Positions 1-5,838 are shown, counted from the first letter of the stretch. The stretch is DNA of 5,960 nucleotides from Anaerolineae bacterium (GCA_015489285.1 WGAA01000318.1:1-5960); one strand, 5' to 3'. Numbers and translations: made by a program. Notes: a model not told the origin generated them from the sequence alone.

Positions 1-452
1 AAGAAGGCGATGGCCTGGGGGTCGGTTTCGCTCACGGCCTGAAAGAGGGTGTTCAGGGCCTCGTTCCAATCCAGGGCGCGGAAGCGGCGGGAGCCCCGGG
101 CGTCCTGGGCCACGGGGCCTTGCAGGCGGTCGGGGTTGTAGAGGGCCTGGAGGGCGGCCTGGCCTCGGGCACAGGTCTTGCCCTCGTTGACGGGGTGCAT
201 GGGGTTCCCTTCCACCTTCTTGGCCCGTCCCTGGTGGACGCGCACGATGATGCCGCAGGCCGCGGGGCATTCACGGCATGTGCTCGCGTACCACACGCTT
301 TCGCCGGGGAGGGCGAATTCGGGCATGTGGACATAGGGTTCCAGGTATTCCTTTCGCTGCAAGGAGATGGTGCAGCCGCTGACGGTGAGGGCTGCACCGG
401 CCAGGGCCGTGCCTTGCAGGAATTGGCGACGCGAGATCTTCTTGTTCAGCAT
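1..452 (-). CDS. Molybdopterin oxidoreductase family protein, Tat-exported lipoprotein, ActB-like (partial, N-terminus only)
   Basis: The first 150 codons are present; the gene runs off the low-coordinate edge. The start is ATG at 452-450, preceded by GGGAGA six bases upstream; this Shine-Dalgarno overlaps the stop of the upstream cytochrome gene. The N-terminus carries a twin-arginine signal (SRRQFLQ, residues 7-13) followed by a hydrophobic stretch and a lipobox ending at Cys27 (TVSGC). The mature protein should therefore be folded before Tat export and lipid-anchored on the outer face of the membrane. Residues 59-94 hold Cys59, Cys62, Cys66 and Cys94 (CxxCxxxC, then Cys 27 residues later), the N-terminal [4Fe-4S] signature of the molybdopterin (MopB) superfamily, followed by the typical YNPDRLQGP segment. 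Family and neighbour suggest the large subunit of alternative complex III or a related quinol-oxidising complex. As I recall, canonical ActB lacks this cluster, so a true molybdoenzyme or a Qrc-like subunit remains possible. The catalytic domain is not visible. Confidence 0.85.
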   Translation of the reverse strand, partial: MLNKKISRRQFLQGTALAGAALTVSGCTISLQRKEYLEPYVHMPEFALPGESVWYASTCRECPAACGIIVRVHQGRAKKVEGNPMHPVNEGKTCARGQAALQALYNPDRLQGPVAQDARGSRRFRALDWNEALNTLFQAVSETDPQAIAF

Positions 453-463
453 CGTCTCTCTCC

Positions 464-1033
464 CTACTTGTGGCAGGTTGCACAATCGCGCAATTTCGCG
501 ACTTTGTCCGGGGACTGGTCGAGGTGGCAGTTGAGACAGAAGCCCATGGTGATGTGGTAGTCGGCCTTGGGCATGTCCTGACTGCCGACGTCGCCATGAC
601 AATCCTCACATTGGATGTGAGCTCGGATGTGCGGTCCGTGGCTGAAGTAGACGAAGTCGGGCTGGTCGAACTTCTTCTCCCAGCGCAGCGGGACCCCCCG
701 GGCCCACGCATCCCGGATCTTCTCCACTTCGGCCTTGGCCCGCGGGTCCTGGGGCGTGACGACCTGGTGGCATCCCATGCACTTTTCCACACTGGGGATG
801 GAAGCCACCTGTCCCCGAGAGGCGTTGGAGTGACAGTAAAGGCAGTCGATGCCCTTGTCCGTATGGGTCTTGTGGGAGAACGCCACGGGTTGGGCCGATG
901 CGGTGGTATCCTGGGCGTGGCGTGGTGCCGCGTAGACGACCATGACGAGGGTGAGGAAGAGGGCAGCGATGAGGGCCACCCACAGCCAACGGGAGCGCCC
1001 GTGTGCGATGACACCTGCGCGTCTGAATCCCAT
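464..1033 (-). CDS. Membrane-anchored pentaheme cytochrome c (ActA-like)
   Basis: A 189-residue protein with a cytoplasmic basic N-terminus, one transmembrane helix (about residues 15-35) that anchors it, and an extracytoplasmic domain with five CxxCH heme c sites at Cys64, Cys85, Cys142, Cys166 and Cys184, the last ending two residues from the C-terminus. FSHKTH (52-57) and YFSHGPH (129-135) supply histidines of the kind that serve as distal heme ligands. Five hemes, a single anchor and this length fit ActA of alternative complex III, which relays electrons from the quinol-oxidising core to a soluble carrier or oxidase. QrcA-type cytochromes are related and are the main alternative. I chose ATG 1033-1031 because a strong GGAGGAGG lies eight bases upstream. 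An in-frame ATG at 1135 would add 34 residues but has no such site. Only 11 bp separate this gene from the molybdopterin-family gene downstream, so the two are almost certainly co-transcribed and probably lead an act-type operon. Confidence 0.9.
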   Translation of the reverse strand: MGFRRAGVIAHGRSRWLWVALIAALFLTLVMVVYAAPRHAQDTTASAQPVAFSHKTHTDKGIDCLYCHSNASRGQVASIPSVEKCMGCHQVVTPQDPRAKAEVEKIRDAWARGVPLRWEKKFDQPDFVYFSHGPHIRAHIQCEDCHGDVGSQDMPKADYHITMGFCLNCHLDQSPDKVAKLRDCATCHK

Positions 1034-1041
1034 GTTCAGTG

Positions 1042-1049
1042 CCTCCTCC
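1042..1049 (-). promoter_or_regulatory. Ribosome binding site of the pentaheme cytochrome gene
   Basis: The minus strand reads GGAGGAGG eight bases before ATG 1033. This near-perfect Shine-Dalgarno fixes the start of the cytochrome gene and argues against the longer in-frame reading from 1135. Confidence 0.8.
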
Positions 1050-1190
1050 AGAAGGAATCGCTTGCCGAGCGCGGACGTCCGGCGTACAAATTTTCGATAG
1101 AAGTGCGTCTTATAGCTTACGATAATTTTGCCCAATTGTCATCACCAGAACGGGCGATTTTTCCCGTTTAATTCCCTCACCCCTTGGGGT

Positions 1191-1231
1191 GAAAAAGAAA
1201 CGCCCTCGGACATTTTACTTCCGAGGGCGTT
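1191..1231 (-). terminator. Rho-independent terminator downstream of clpB
   Basis: A perfect 12-bp inverted repeat (AACGCCCTCGGA at 1199-1210 and its complement at 1220-1231) encloses a 9-base loop. Read on the minus strand, the hairpin is followed directly by TTCTTTTT (1191-1198), the U-tract of an intrinsic terminator. The plus-strand side has no T-run, so it acts in one direction only. It lies 64 bp after the clpB stop and should insulate the respiratory genes from clpB transcription. Confidence 0.88.
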
Positions 1232-1250
1232 CCCGGACGCTTATATAAGG

Positions 1251-1286
1251 AAGGGCCCCGATGCCGTCAAGGCTATCGGAGCCCTT
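1251..1286 (-). terminator. GC-rich hairpin just after the clpB stop, possible first terminator
   Basis: Arms 1251-1262 and 1275-1286 pair over 12 bp with a single mismatch (C1257 opposite A1280). The loop can extend the stem by GCC/GGC around GTCAA. The hairpin begins 8 bp after the clpB stop. On the minus strand it is followed by CCTTATATAAG, which is not a clear U-run, so it may instead protect the 3' end of the mRNA from exonucleases, with the U-tract hairpin at 1191-1231 doing the terminating. The perfect palindrome CTTATATAAG (1240-1249) lies between the two hairpins. Confidence 0.5.
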
Positions 1287-1294
1287 CTTCCGTG

Positions 1295-3943
1295 CTACGC
1301 GTACGCGACCTCCGGTTCTTCCTCGGCCTCACCGGCGACCACGTCGAAGACGAACTCGCCGTCGCGGAAGTCCACGACCACGTGGTCACCGTCGCGCACG
1401 TCACCGGCCAGGATCTTGAGGGCCAGCGGGTCCTGGATGCGGCGCTGGATGACCCGCTTCAAGGGTCGTGCGCCGTACACCGGGTCGTACCCTTCCTCCA
1501 CCAGTTGCCGCTTGGCCGCCTCGGTCAGCTCGATGGTGATCTTGCGCTCGGCCAGGAGCTCCCGCAGCCGCCGCATCTGGATGTCGATGATCTGCATCAG
1601 GTGCTCGAAGGTCAGCGGCTGGAAGACGATGATCTCGTCGATCCGGTTCAGGAACTCGGGCCGGAAGGACTGGCGCAGCTCCATGAGCGCCTGTTCCTTC
1701 GCCTTCTCGAAGAGATCCCGGAACGTCTCCTCCGGCACGTCCGTGGGCAAACTGGCCAGATACTGGCTGCCCACGTTGCTCGTCATGATAATCACCGTGT
1801 TGCGGAAGTCCACCGTGCGCCCCTTACCGTCGGTCAACCGACCGTCGTCCAGCACCTGGAGCAGCACGTTGAACACCTCCGGGTGGGCCTTCTCGATCTC
1901 GTCGAAGAGCACCACGCTGTACGGGCGTCGCCGTACCGCCTCGGTCAACTGACCGCCCTCCTCGTAGCCCACGTAGCCCGGGGGCGCACCAATGAGACGG
2001 CTCACCGTGTGCCGCTCCTGGTACTCGCTCATGTCGATGCGGATCATGTTCCGCTCGTCATCGAAGAGGAACTCGGCCAGGGCTCGGGCCAGTTCCGTCT
2101 TACCCACACCGGTGGGACCCATGAAGATGAAGGAACCGATGGGCCGATTCGGGTCCTGCAGGCCGGCCCGGGCTCGACGGACCGCGTTGGCCACCGCGCG
2201 GATGGCCTCGTCCTGCCCGACGACCCGCTCGTGCAGCCGTTCCTCCATCTTGAGGAGCTTCTCCCGCTCCCCTTCCAGGAGCTTGGCCACGGGAATGCCC
2301 GTCCACTCGCTGACGATCTTGGCGATATCCTCCGCGTCCACCTCCTCCTTGAGGAGCGCGCCGTCCTTCTGCAACTCCTTCAGGCGCAGCTCGGCTTCCT
2401 TCAGCTTCTCCTCCAGCTCCCGAAGGACGCCGTACTTGAGCCGGGCCGCTTCTTCCAGGTTGGCCTCCCGCTCCGCCTGTTCGATCTGGATGCGGACCTT
2501 CTCGATCTCCTCCTTGAGACGCCGGATCTCCTGGATGGCGGCCCGTTCGGCCTCCCAGCGCGCGGCCAGCTCGGCCCGCTTCTCCCGCAGGTTGGCCAAC
2601 TCCTCTTCGATCTTCTTCAGCCGCTCCTTGGACGCGGGATCCTTCTCCTTCTTCAGCGCCTCCCGCTCGATCTCCAGCTGCATGATCTGGCGGTCCAGGT
2701 TGTCCAGCTCCTCGGGCTTGGAGTCGATCTGCATGCGCAGGCGAGCTGCGGCCTCGTCGATGAGGTCGATGGCCTTGTCCGGCAGCTTGCGGTCCGTGAT
2801 GTAGCGGTGGCTCAACGTGGCCGCCGCGATGACCGCGCTGTCGGTAATGCGCACGCCGTGGTGCACCTCATACCGTTCCTTCAGCCCGCGCAGGATGCTG
2901 ATCGTGTCCTCCACGCTGGGCTCATCCACGTACACGGGTTGGAAGCGGCGCTCCAGCGCGGCATCCTTCTCGATGTACTTGCGGTACTCGTCCACCGTCG
3001 TCGCGCCGATGGTACGGAGCTCGCCACGGGCCAGCATGGGCTTGAGCATGTTGCTGGCATCCATCGCACCTTCGGCCGCGCCCGCGCCCACGACCGTGTG
3101 CAGCTCGTCGATGAAGAGGATGATCTTCCCCTCGGACTCGGCGATTTCCTTGAGGACCGCCTTCAGGCGTTCCTCGAACTCACCCCGGTACTTGGCGCCC
3201 GCGATGAGCGCGCCCATGTCCAGCTGCACAATCCGCTTGTCCTTCAGGGCCTCGGGTACATCTCCCTTGACGATGCGCTGGGCCAACCCTTCCACAATGG
3301 CCGTCTTCCCCACACCGGGGTCACCGATGAGCACGGGGTTGTTCTTGGTACGCCGCTGCAGGATCTGCATGACGCGTCGGATCTCCCGGTCGCGGCCGAT
3401 GACCGGGTCCAGCTTGCCCTTGCGGGCCAGCTCCGTCAGATCCCGGCCGTACTTGGCCAGGGCCTCGTACTGGGCCTCAGGCGTGGGCGACGTCACCCGC
3501 TGACTGCCGCGGATGCTCGCCAGGGCCTGGATGATGGCGTTGTAATCGATGCCGTGTCGCGCCAACAGCTGCTGTATCGATCCGGCCTGCGGTTGGGCCA
3601 TGGCCAGCAACAGGTGCTCCGTGGAGACGTATTCGTCCTTCATGGACGAAGCGATGTTCTCCGCCTCCTGGAGGATCTTGACCAGCGCCTGGCTCATGCC
3701 CACCTGCGCGGCCGCACCGTAGGCGCGCGGTTTGCGAGCCAGCGTGTTCTCCACATCCTGCAGCACCAGCTGGGGATCCACGCCGATGCGTCGCAGGATG
3801 CTGGGCACCACACCCCCTTCCTGGGTGATGAGGGCCTTCAGCAGGTGTTCCGGCTCGATCTGGGGATGATTGTACTCCTGGGCCAGATGTTGCGCCTCTA
3901 ACAACGCCTCTTGAGCCTTCTGCGTGTATTTATCTAACCTCAT
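1295..3943 (-). CDS. clpB: ATP-dependent disaggregase ClpB (Hsp100)
   Basis: A complete 882-residue ClpB, slightly longer than the roughly 855 usual in the family. It threads proteins out of aggregates through a hexameric ring, together with DnaK/DnaJ/GrpE, in the cytoplasm. Order of domains: N-terminal Clp_N domain (1-145); AAA1 with Walker A GDPGVGKT (207-214), pore loop KYRG (251-254), Walker B ending Asp279-Glu280 and arginines 332-333; a long charged coiled-coil middle domain (about 410-533), the hallmark that separates ClpB from ClpA and ClpC; AAA2 with Walker A GPTGVGKT (609-616), pore loop GYVG (656-659), Walker B ending Asp681-Glu682, TSN (721-723), Arg767 and sensor-2 GAR (824-826). 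There is no ClpP-binding IGF-type loop, so it is not a proteolytic partner. The C-terminus is extended by an acidic tail (871-879). GGGAGG five bases upstream supports ATG 3943. Transcription probably ends at the hairpins at 1191-1286. I see no CIRCE or HAIR operator upstream. Confidence 0.98.
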   Translation of the reverse strand: MRLDKYTQKAQEALLEAQHLAQEYNHPQIEPEHLLKALITQEGGVVPSILRRIGVDPQLVLQDVENTLARKPRAYGAAAQVGMSQALVKILQEAENIASSMKDEYVSTEHLLLAMAQPQAGSIQQLLARHGIDYNAIIQALASIRGSQRVTSPTPEAQYEALAKYGRDLTELARKGKLDPVIGRDREIRRVMQILQRRTKNNPVLIGDPGVGKTAIVEGLAQRIVKGDVPEALKDKRIVQLDMGALIAGAKYRGEFEERLKAVLKEIAESEGKIILFIDELHTVVGAGAAEGAMDASNMLKPMLARGELRTIGATTVDEYRKYIEKDAALERRFQPVYVDEPSVEDTISILRGLKERYEVHHGVRITDSAVIAAATLSHRYITDRKLPDKAIDLIDEAAARLRMQIDSKPEELDNLDRQIMQLEIEREALKKEKDPASKERLKKIEEELANLREKRAELAARWEAERAAIQEIRRLKEEIEKVRIQIEQAEREANLEEAARLKYGVLRELEEKLKEAELRLKELQKDGALLKEEVDAEDIAKIVSEWTGIPVAKLLEGEREKLLKMEERLHERVVGQDEAIRAVANAVRRARAGLQDPNRPIGSFIFMGPTGVGKTELARALAEFLFDDERNMIRIDMSEYQERHTVSRLIGAPPGYVGYEEGGQLTEAVRRRPYSVVLFDEIEKAHPEVFNVLLQVLDDGRLTDGKGRTVDFRNTVIIMTSNVGSQYLASLPTDVPEETFRDLFEKAKEQALMELRQSFRPEFLNRIDEIIVFQPLTFEHLMQIIDIQMRRLRELLAERKITIELTEAAKRQLVEEGYDPVYGARPLKRVIQRRIQDPLALKILAGDVRDGDHVVVDFRDGEFVFDVVAGEAEEEPEVAYA

Positions 3944-3994
3944 GTTCGCCTCCCGAATCTATCAAGCTTTGGCCGTTCCCTCGCTCCCGAAGGC

Positions 3995-4012
3995 ACACAG
4001 GGGACACAGGGA
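3995..4012. repeat. Two tandem 9-bp repeats in the clpB leader
   Basis: ACACAGGGG is followed directly by ACACAGGGA, 52-69 bp upstream of the clpB start. It is short and could be chance or a regulator site. The flanking GTTCCCT (3975-3981) and AGGGAAC (4008-4014) are also inverted repeats, so this stretch may fold in the clpB 5' leader. Confidence 0.35.
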
Positions 4013-4084
4013 ACCGCCGCGCCGAGTTCGTCACAACCTCATTACCACTTTACGCCCATCCCATTAGGCTGGTGCAAGAAAAAT

Positions 4085-4102
4085 GTTAGAGACACGTTAG
4101 AG
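4085..4102. promoter_or_regulatory. Direct repeat GTTAGAG with 11-bp period, possible regulator site
   Basis: GTTAGAG occurs at 4085-4091 and again at 4096-4102, exactly 11 bp apart, so both copies face the same side of the helix. Direct repeats with this period are the usual binding sites of OmpR/PhoB-type response regulators. The site lies about 145 bp before the clpB start, a reasonable place for a regulator of clpB. No convincing -35/-10 pair is visible nearby, so the role is inferred. Confidence 0.3.
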
Positions 4103-4110
4103 TTGCCGGC

Positions 4111-4152
4111 GCGGCATCCAAAGGCCGGAAGGGGAAAACGTTCCGGCGCCGC
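4111..4152 (-). terminator. Hairpin downstream of the HtrA gene, weak terminator candidate
   Basis: GCCGGAA (4124-4130) pairs with TTCCGGC (4141-4147) around a 10-base loop. GCGGC (4111-4115) can pair with GCCGC (4148-4152), extending the stem with an 8-base bulge on one side. It lies 30 bp after the protease stop codon. The minus-strand RNA has no good U-run after the hairpin, so efficient termination is doubtful and some read-through into clpB is possible. Confidence 0.35.
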
Positions 4153-4181
4153 CACAGGGATAATGGGGGGAACGGGGACCT

Positions 4182-5420
4182 TTACCGGCGGTGGGGACGC
4201 ACGCCCAGGGTAACGGGAACGCGCACGGTCTTCCCCTCACGCCAGAGGGTGAGGACGACCGTGTCCCCGGGGGAGGCGTAGCGCACGAGGTAGACGAGGA
4301 GGTCGTCGAACTTGCGGACGGGGTAGTCGTTGATGGCGACGATGACATCCCCGCCGCGGCGCAGGTACACGGGGCGCCCGCTCGCGTCGAAGTCGATGAC
4401 GTAATCCACCTTCTCCGTCCCGCCACGGACGCCTGCTTTGGCCGCGGGGTAGCCGGGGAGCGCTTCGTTCACGTAGGCCCCACGCAGGTCCTTGGGAAAG
4501 CCGAGGACCTCGTTGATCTCCGGGGAAAGGGTCAAGCCGCTGATGCCGATGAAGGGGTGTTCGTACTTTCCCTTTTCGATGAGGACGGGCACGATGCGCT
4601 TGGCAATGTGAATGGGGATGGCAAAGCCCACGCCCGTGTTCGCGCGCACGGGGGAGCGAATTTGGGAGACGATGCCGATGACCTCACCCCGTGCGTTCAG
4701 GAGCGGTCCCCCCGAATTCCCCGGATTGACCGGCGCGTCCGTTTGGATGGCCTCGGGGATGATGTAGGTGCTGGGCGCTTCGATGCTTCGCCCCAGCGCG
4801 CTGATGATCCCCGCGGTCATGGACCCGGCCAGGCCAAAGGGGTTGCCGATGGCGATGGCCCGCTCCCCGACCCGCAAGGAGAGGGAGTCCCCCAGGACCA
4901 CAGGGCGCAAGTTCAGCCCGGCAGGATCGACCTGGACGACCGCGAGGTCGCTGTCCGCGTCCTCCCCCACGAGTCGCCCTTCCACCTGGGTGTCGTTGAC
5001 GAAGGTGACGAGGATGTGCTCCGCGCCGTGGACCACGTGGAAGTTGGTCACAATGTGCCCCTCCTTGTCCCACACGAACCCGGAGCCCTCACTCGTATCC
5101 GTCTGAATGTTCACCACCGAGGGGTTGACGTGGGCGTAGATCCACGTGAGCAACCGGGTTTCCATGTCCATTTCCGGCGTGTAGGGCGCGGGCTCGGCAG
5201 GTGGGATAGGGGTGAGGACGGGGGGCGCCGGCAGGATGGGTGTGGGGGATGGGGAGATCTGCTGGGGCACGACGACGGTAATGGGACGCGGCCGGTGGGC
5301 TTGCCCTGAAATTTGGGTGACAAAGGCCAAGGAGAAGAGGACGCAGAGGAACATGAACCCGAGAAAGCCCAGCACCAGCAGGACGACGAGTAACGGTGTG
5401 TACTGAGAGGAACGATTCAT
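4182..5420 (-). CDS. htrA: Membrane-anchored HtrA/DegP-type serine protease with one PDZ domain
   Basis: A 412-residue S1C-family protease that degrades or senses misfolded proteins outside the cytoplasmic membrane. It has a transmembrane anchor (about 9-36), a proline-rich linker (about 45-82), a trypsin-like domain (about 88-285) and a C-terminal PDZ domain (about 288-408). The catalytic triad is intact: His128 in TNFHVV, Asp158 in DSDLAVV and Ser236 in GNSGGP. The PDZ domain carries about 20 extra residues (332-355) between the AGV turn and GGDVIVAI compared with DegP; I recall similar insertions in homologues from Chloroflexota. ATG 5420 is chosen because it begins the basic-then-hydrophobic anchor; the six Gs at 5424-5429 are a poor Shine-Dalgarno set only three bases upstream. 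Reading further upstream would translate the heptamer repeats. The gene is followed in the same direction by clpB, giving a local protein-quality-control pair, though 238 bp and a hairpin lie between them. Which HtrA paralogue it is cannot be decided. Confidence 0.95.
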   Translation of the reverse strand: MNRSSQYTPLLVVLLVLGFLGFMFLCVLFSLAFVTQISGQAHRPRPITVVVPQQISPSPTPILPAPPVLTPIPPAEPAPYTPEMDMETRLLTWIYAHVNPSVVNIQTDTSEGSGFVWDKEGHIVTNFHVVHGAEHILVTFVNDTQVEGRLVGEDADSDLAVVQVDPAGLNLRPVVLGDSLSLRVGERAIAIGNPFGLAGSMTAGIISALGRSIEAPSTYIIPEAIQTDAPVNPGNSGGPLLNARGEVIGIVSQIRSPVRANTGVGFAIPIHIAKRIVPVLIEKGKYEHPFIGISGLTLSPEINEVLGFPKDLRGAYVNEALPGYPAAKAGVRGGTEKVDYVIDFDASGRPVYLRRGGDVIVAINDYPVRKFDDLLVYLVRYASPGDTVVLTLWREGKTVRVPVTLGVRPHRR

Positions 5421-5430
5421 AAGCCCCCCG

Positions 5431-5444
5431 TTCGGACTTCCGAA
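5431..5444. promoter_or_regulatory. Inverted repeat just upstream of the htrA start
   Basis: TTCGGA and TCCGAA are perfect 6-bp inverted repeats around a CT centre, 11 to 24 bp before the htrA ATG. The position fits an operator or a small mRNA hairpin affecting ribosome access. The arms are short, so chance cannot be excluded. Confidence 0.3.
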
Positions 5445-5447
5445 GTT

Positions 5448-5491
5448 GAGTGATGGAGTGACGGAGTAACGAGTGACGAGTAACGAGTAAC
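5448..5491. repeat. Heptamer array 1 (GAGTRAC)
   Basis: Two 8-bp variants (GAGTGATG, GAGTGACG) lead into four perfect 7-bp units GAGTAAC, GAGTGAC, GAGTAAC, GAGTAAC at 5464-5491. The array begins only 28 bp upstream of the htrA start codon. Confidence 0.9.
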
Positions 5492-5510
5492 TGCCTGGCT
5501 CGAAGACAAC

Positions 5511-5538
5511 AATTAACGATTGACGATTAACGATTAAA
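5511..5538. repeat. Heptamer array 2 (GATTRAC)
   Basis: Four 7-bp units AATTAAC, GATTGAC, GATTAAC, GATTAAA. The units differ from array 1 by G to T at the third position in every unit. Confidence 0.88.
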
Positions 5539-5580
5539 GGAATGGCGTGAAGACAAGGTTGACCCTGCAAAGCCAACGTT

Positions 5581-5608
5581 AGTAACGAGTAACGGAGTAA
5601 CGAGTAAT
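5581..5608. repeat. Heptamer array 3 (GAGTAAC)
   Basis: AGTAAC, GAGTAACG, GAGTAAC, GAGTAAT: the counterpart of array 1 in the second copy of the larger duplication, with one 8-bp unit. Confidence 0.85.
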
Positions 5609-5629
5609 TGGATGGCGTGGGAAGACAAC

Positions 5630-5657
5630 GATTAACGATTGACAATTAACGATTAAG
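5630..5657. repeat. Heptamer array 4 (GATTRAC)
   Basis: GATTAAC, GATTGAC, AATTAAC, GATTAAG: the counterpart of array 2, with the same A-G-A-A order at the fifth position of successive units. Confidence 0.88.
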
Positions 5658-5708
5658 GGACTGGCACGAAGACAAGATTGGCCCTCTGGCGCCAACTCTC
5701 CTGCCAAA

Positions 5709-5741
5709 TTACGCATTACGCATCACGAATCACGAATTACG
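5709..5741. repeat. Heptamer array 5 (TYACGMA)
   Basis: TTACGCA twice, TCACGAA twice, then TTACG. The sequence differs from arrays 1-4, but the 7-bp period and the ACG core are kept. Confidence 0.88.
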
Positions 5742-5785
5742 TCCTCCGGCCAAGATGCGCCTGCAGCGCCGACTCCCCCCCAGCG

Positions 5786-5834
5786 CCTGACGCCTGACGA
5801 GTGACGCATGACGGGTGACGCATGACGTCATGAG
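5786..5834. repeat. Heptamer array 6 (NNTGACG)
   Basis: Six exact 7-bp units, CCTGACG twice, then AGTGACG, CATGACG, GGTGACG and CATGACG, plus a degraded seventh (TCATGAG). TGACG is constant and the other two bases vary freely. The last unit forms part of a perfect 12-bp palindrome, CATGACGTCATG (5821-5832). Confidence 0.88.
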
Positions 5835-5838
5835 CAGC

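Larger units (their letters stand above)
5465..5696. repeat. Tandem duplication of about 115-119 bp containing heptamer arrays 1-4
   Basis: Copy 1 (5465-5577) and copy 2 (5581-5696) share the order GAGTRAC array, spacer, GATTRAC array, spacer. Landmarks are offset by exactly 119 bp: GAAGACAAC at 5502 and 5621, GAAGACAAG at 5549 and 5668, GCCAAC at 5572 and 5691. The 39-bp stretches 5539-5577 and 5658-5696 agree at 29 positions by my count. Each heptamer array is followed by a module resembling TGGCGTGAAGACAA, so the duplication itself contains a smaller repeat of arrays plus module. Confidence 0.85.

Noticed and set aside
1034..1135. Longer start of the pentaheme cytochrome at 1135
   Set aside because: The extra 34 residues have no family-like features, and the internal ATG at 1033 has a near-perfect ribosome binding site and leads straight into the membrane anchor.
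1109..1135. Possible promoter of the cytochrome gene (TTGGGC and TATAAG on the minus strand)
   Set aside because: The -10-like hexamer is plausible, but the spacing is only 15 bp and the -35 match is weak, so I do not annotate it.
1179..1192. Short palindrome CACCCCTTGGGGTG as a further terminator
   Set aside because: The stem is short with a very tight loop and no T-run follows it in either direction.
1292..3901. A very long open frame (869 codons) on the plus strand opposite clpB
   Set aside because: The minus-strand frame is an unmistakable ClpB with all its motifs. The opposite frame is low in complexity and rich in Leu, His, Val, Asp and Arg, as expected for a shadow of a GC-rich gene with strong third-position bias. 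It has no recognisable domain.
4191..5309. A long plus-strand open frame opposite the HtrA gene
   Set aside because: It is a composition-driven shadow rich in Asp, Gly, Val and His, with no domain; the minus-strand protease has a complete catalytic triad and PDZ domain.
5421..5645. N-terminal extension of the HtrA protein by 75 residues to an ATG at 5645
   Set aside because: The extension translates the heptamer repeats and spacer DNA and would place unrelated sequence before the membrane anchor, which begins naturally at ATG 5420.
5448..5834. CRISPR array
   Set aside because: The repeat units are 7 bp and directly adjacent, without unique spacers of regular length, and there are no cas genes in the window.
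5448..5834. Iterons or a replication origin
   Set aside because: The units differ between arrays, I saw no DnaA boxes or AT-rich unwinding region, and no replication gene is nearby.
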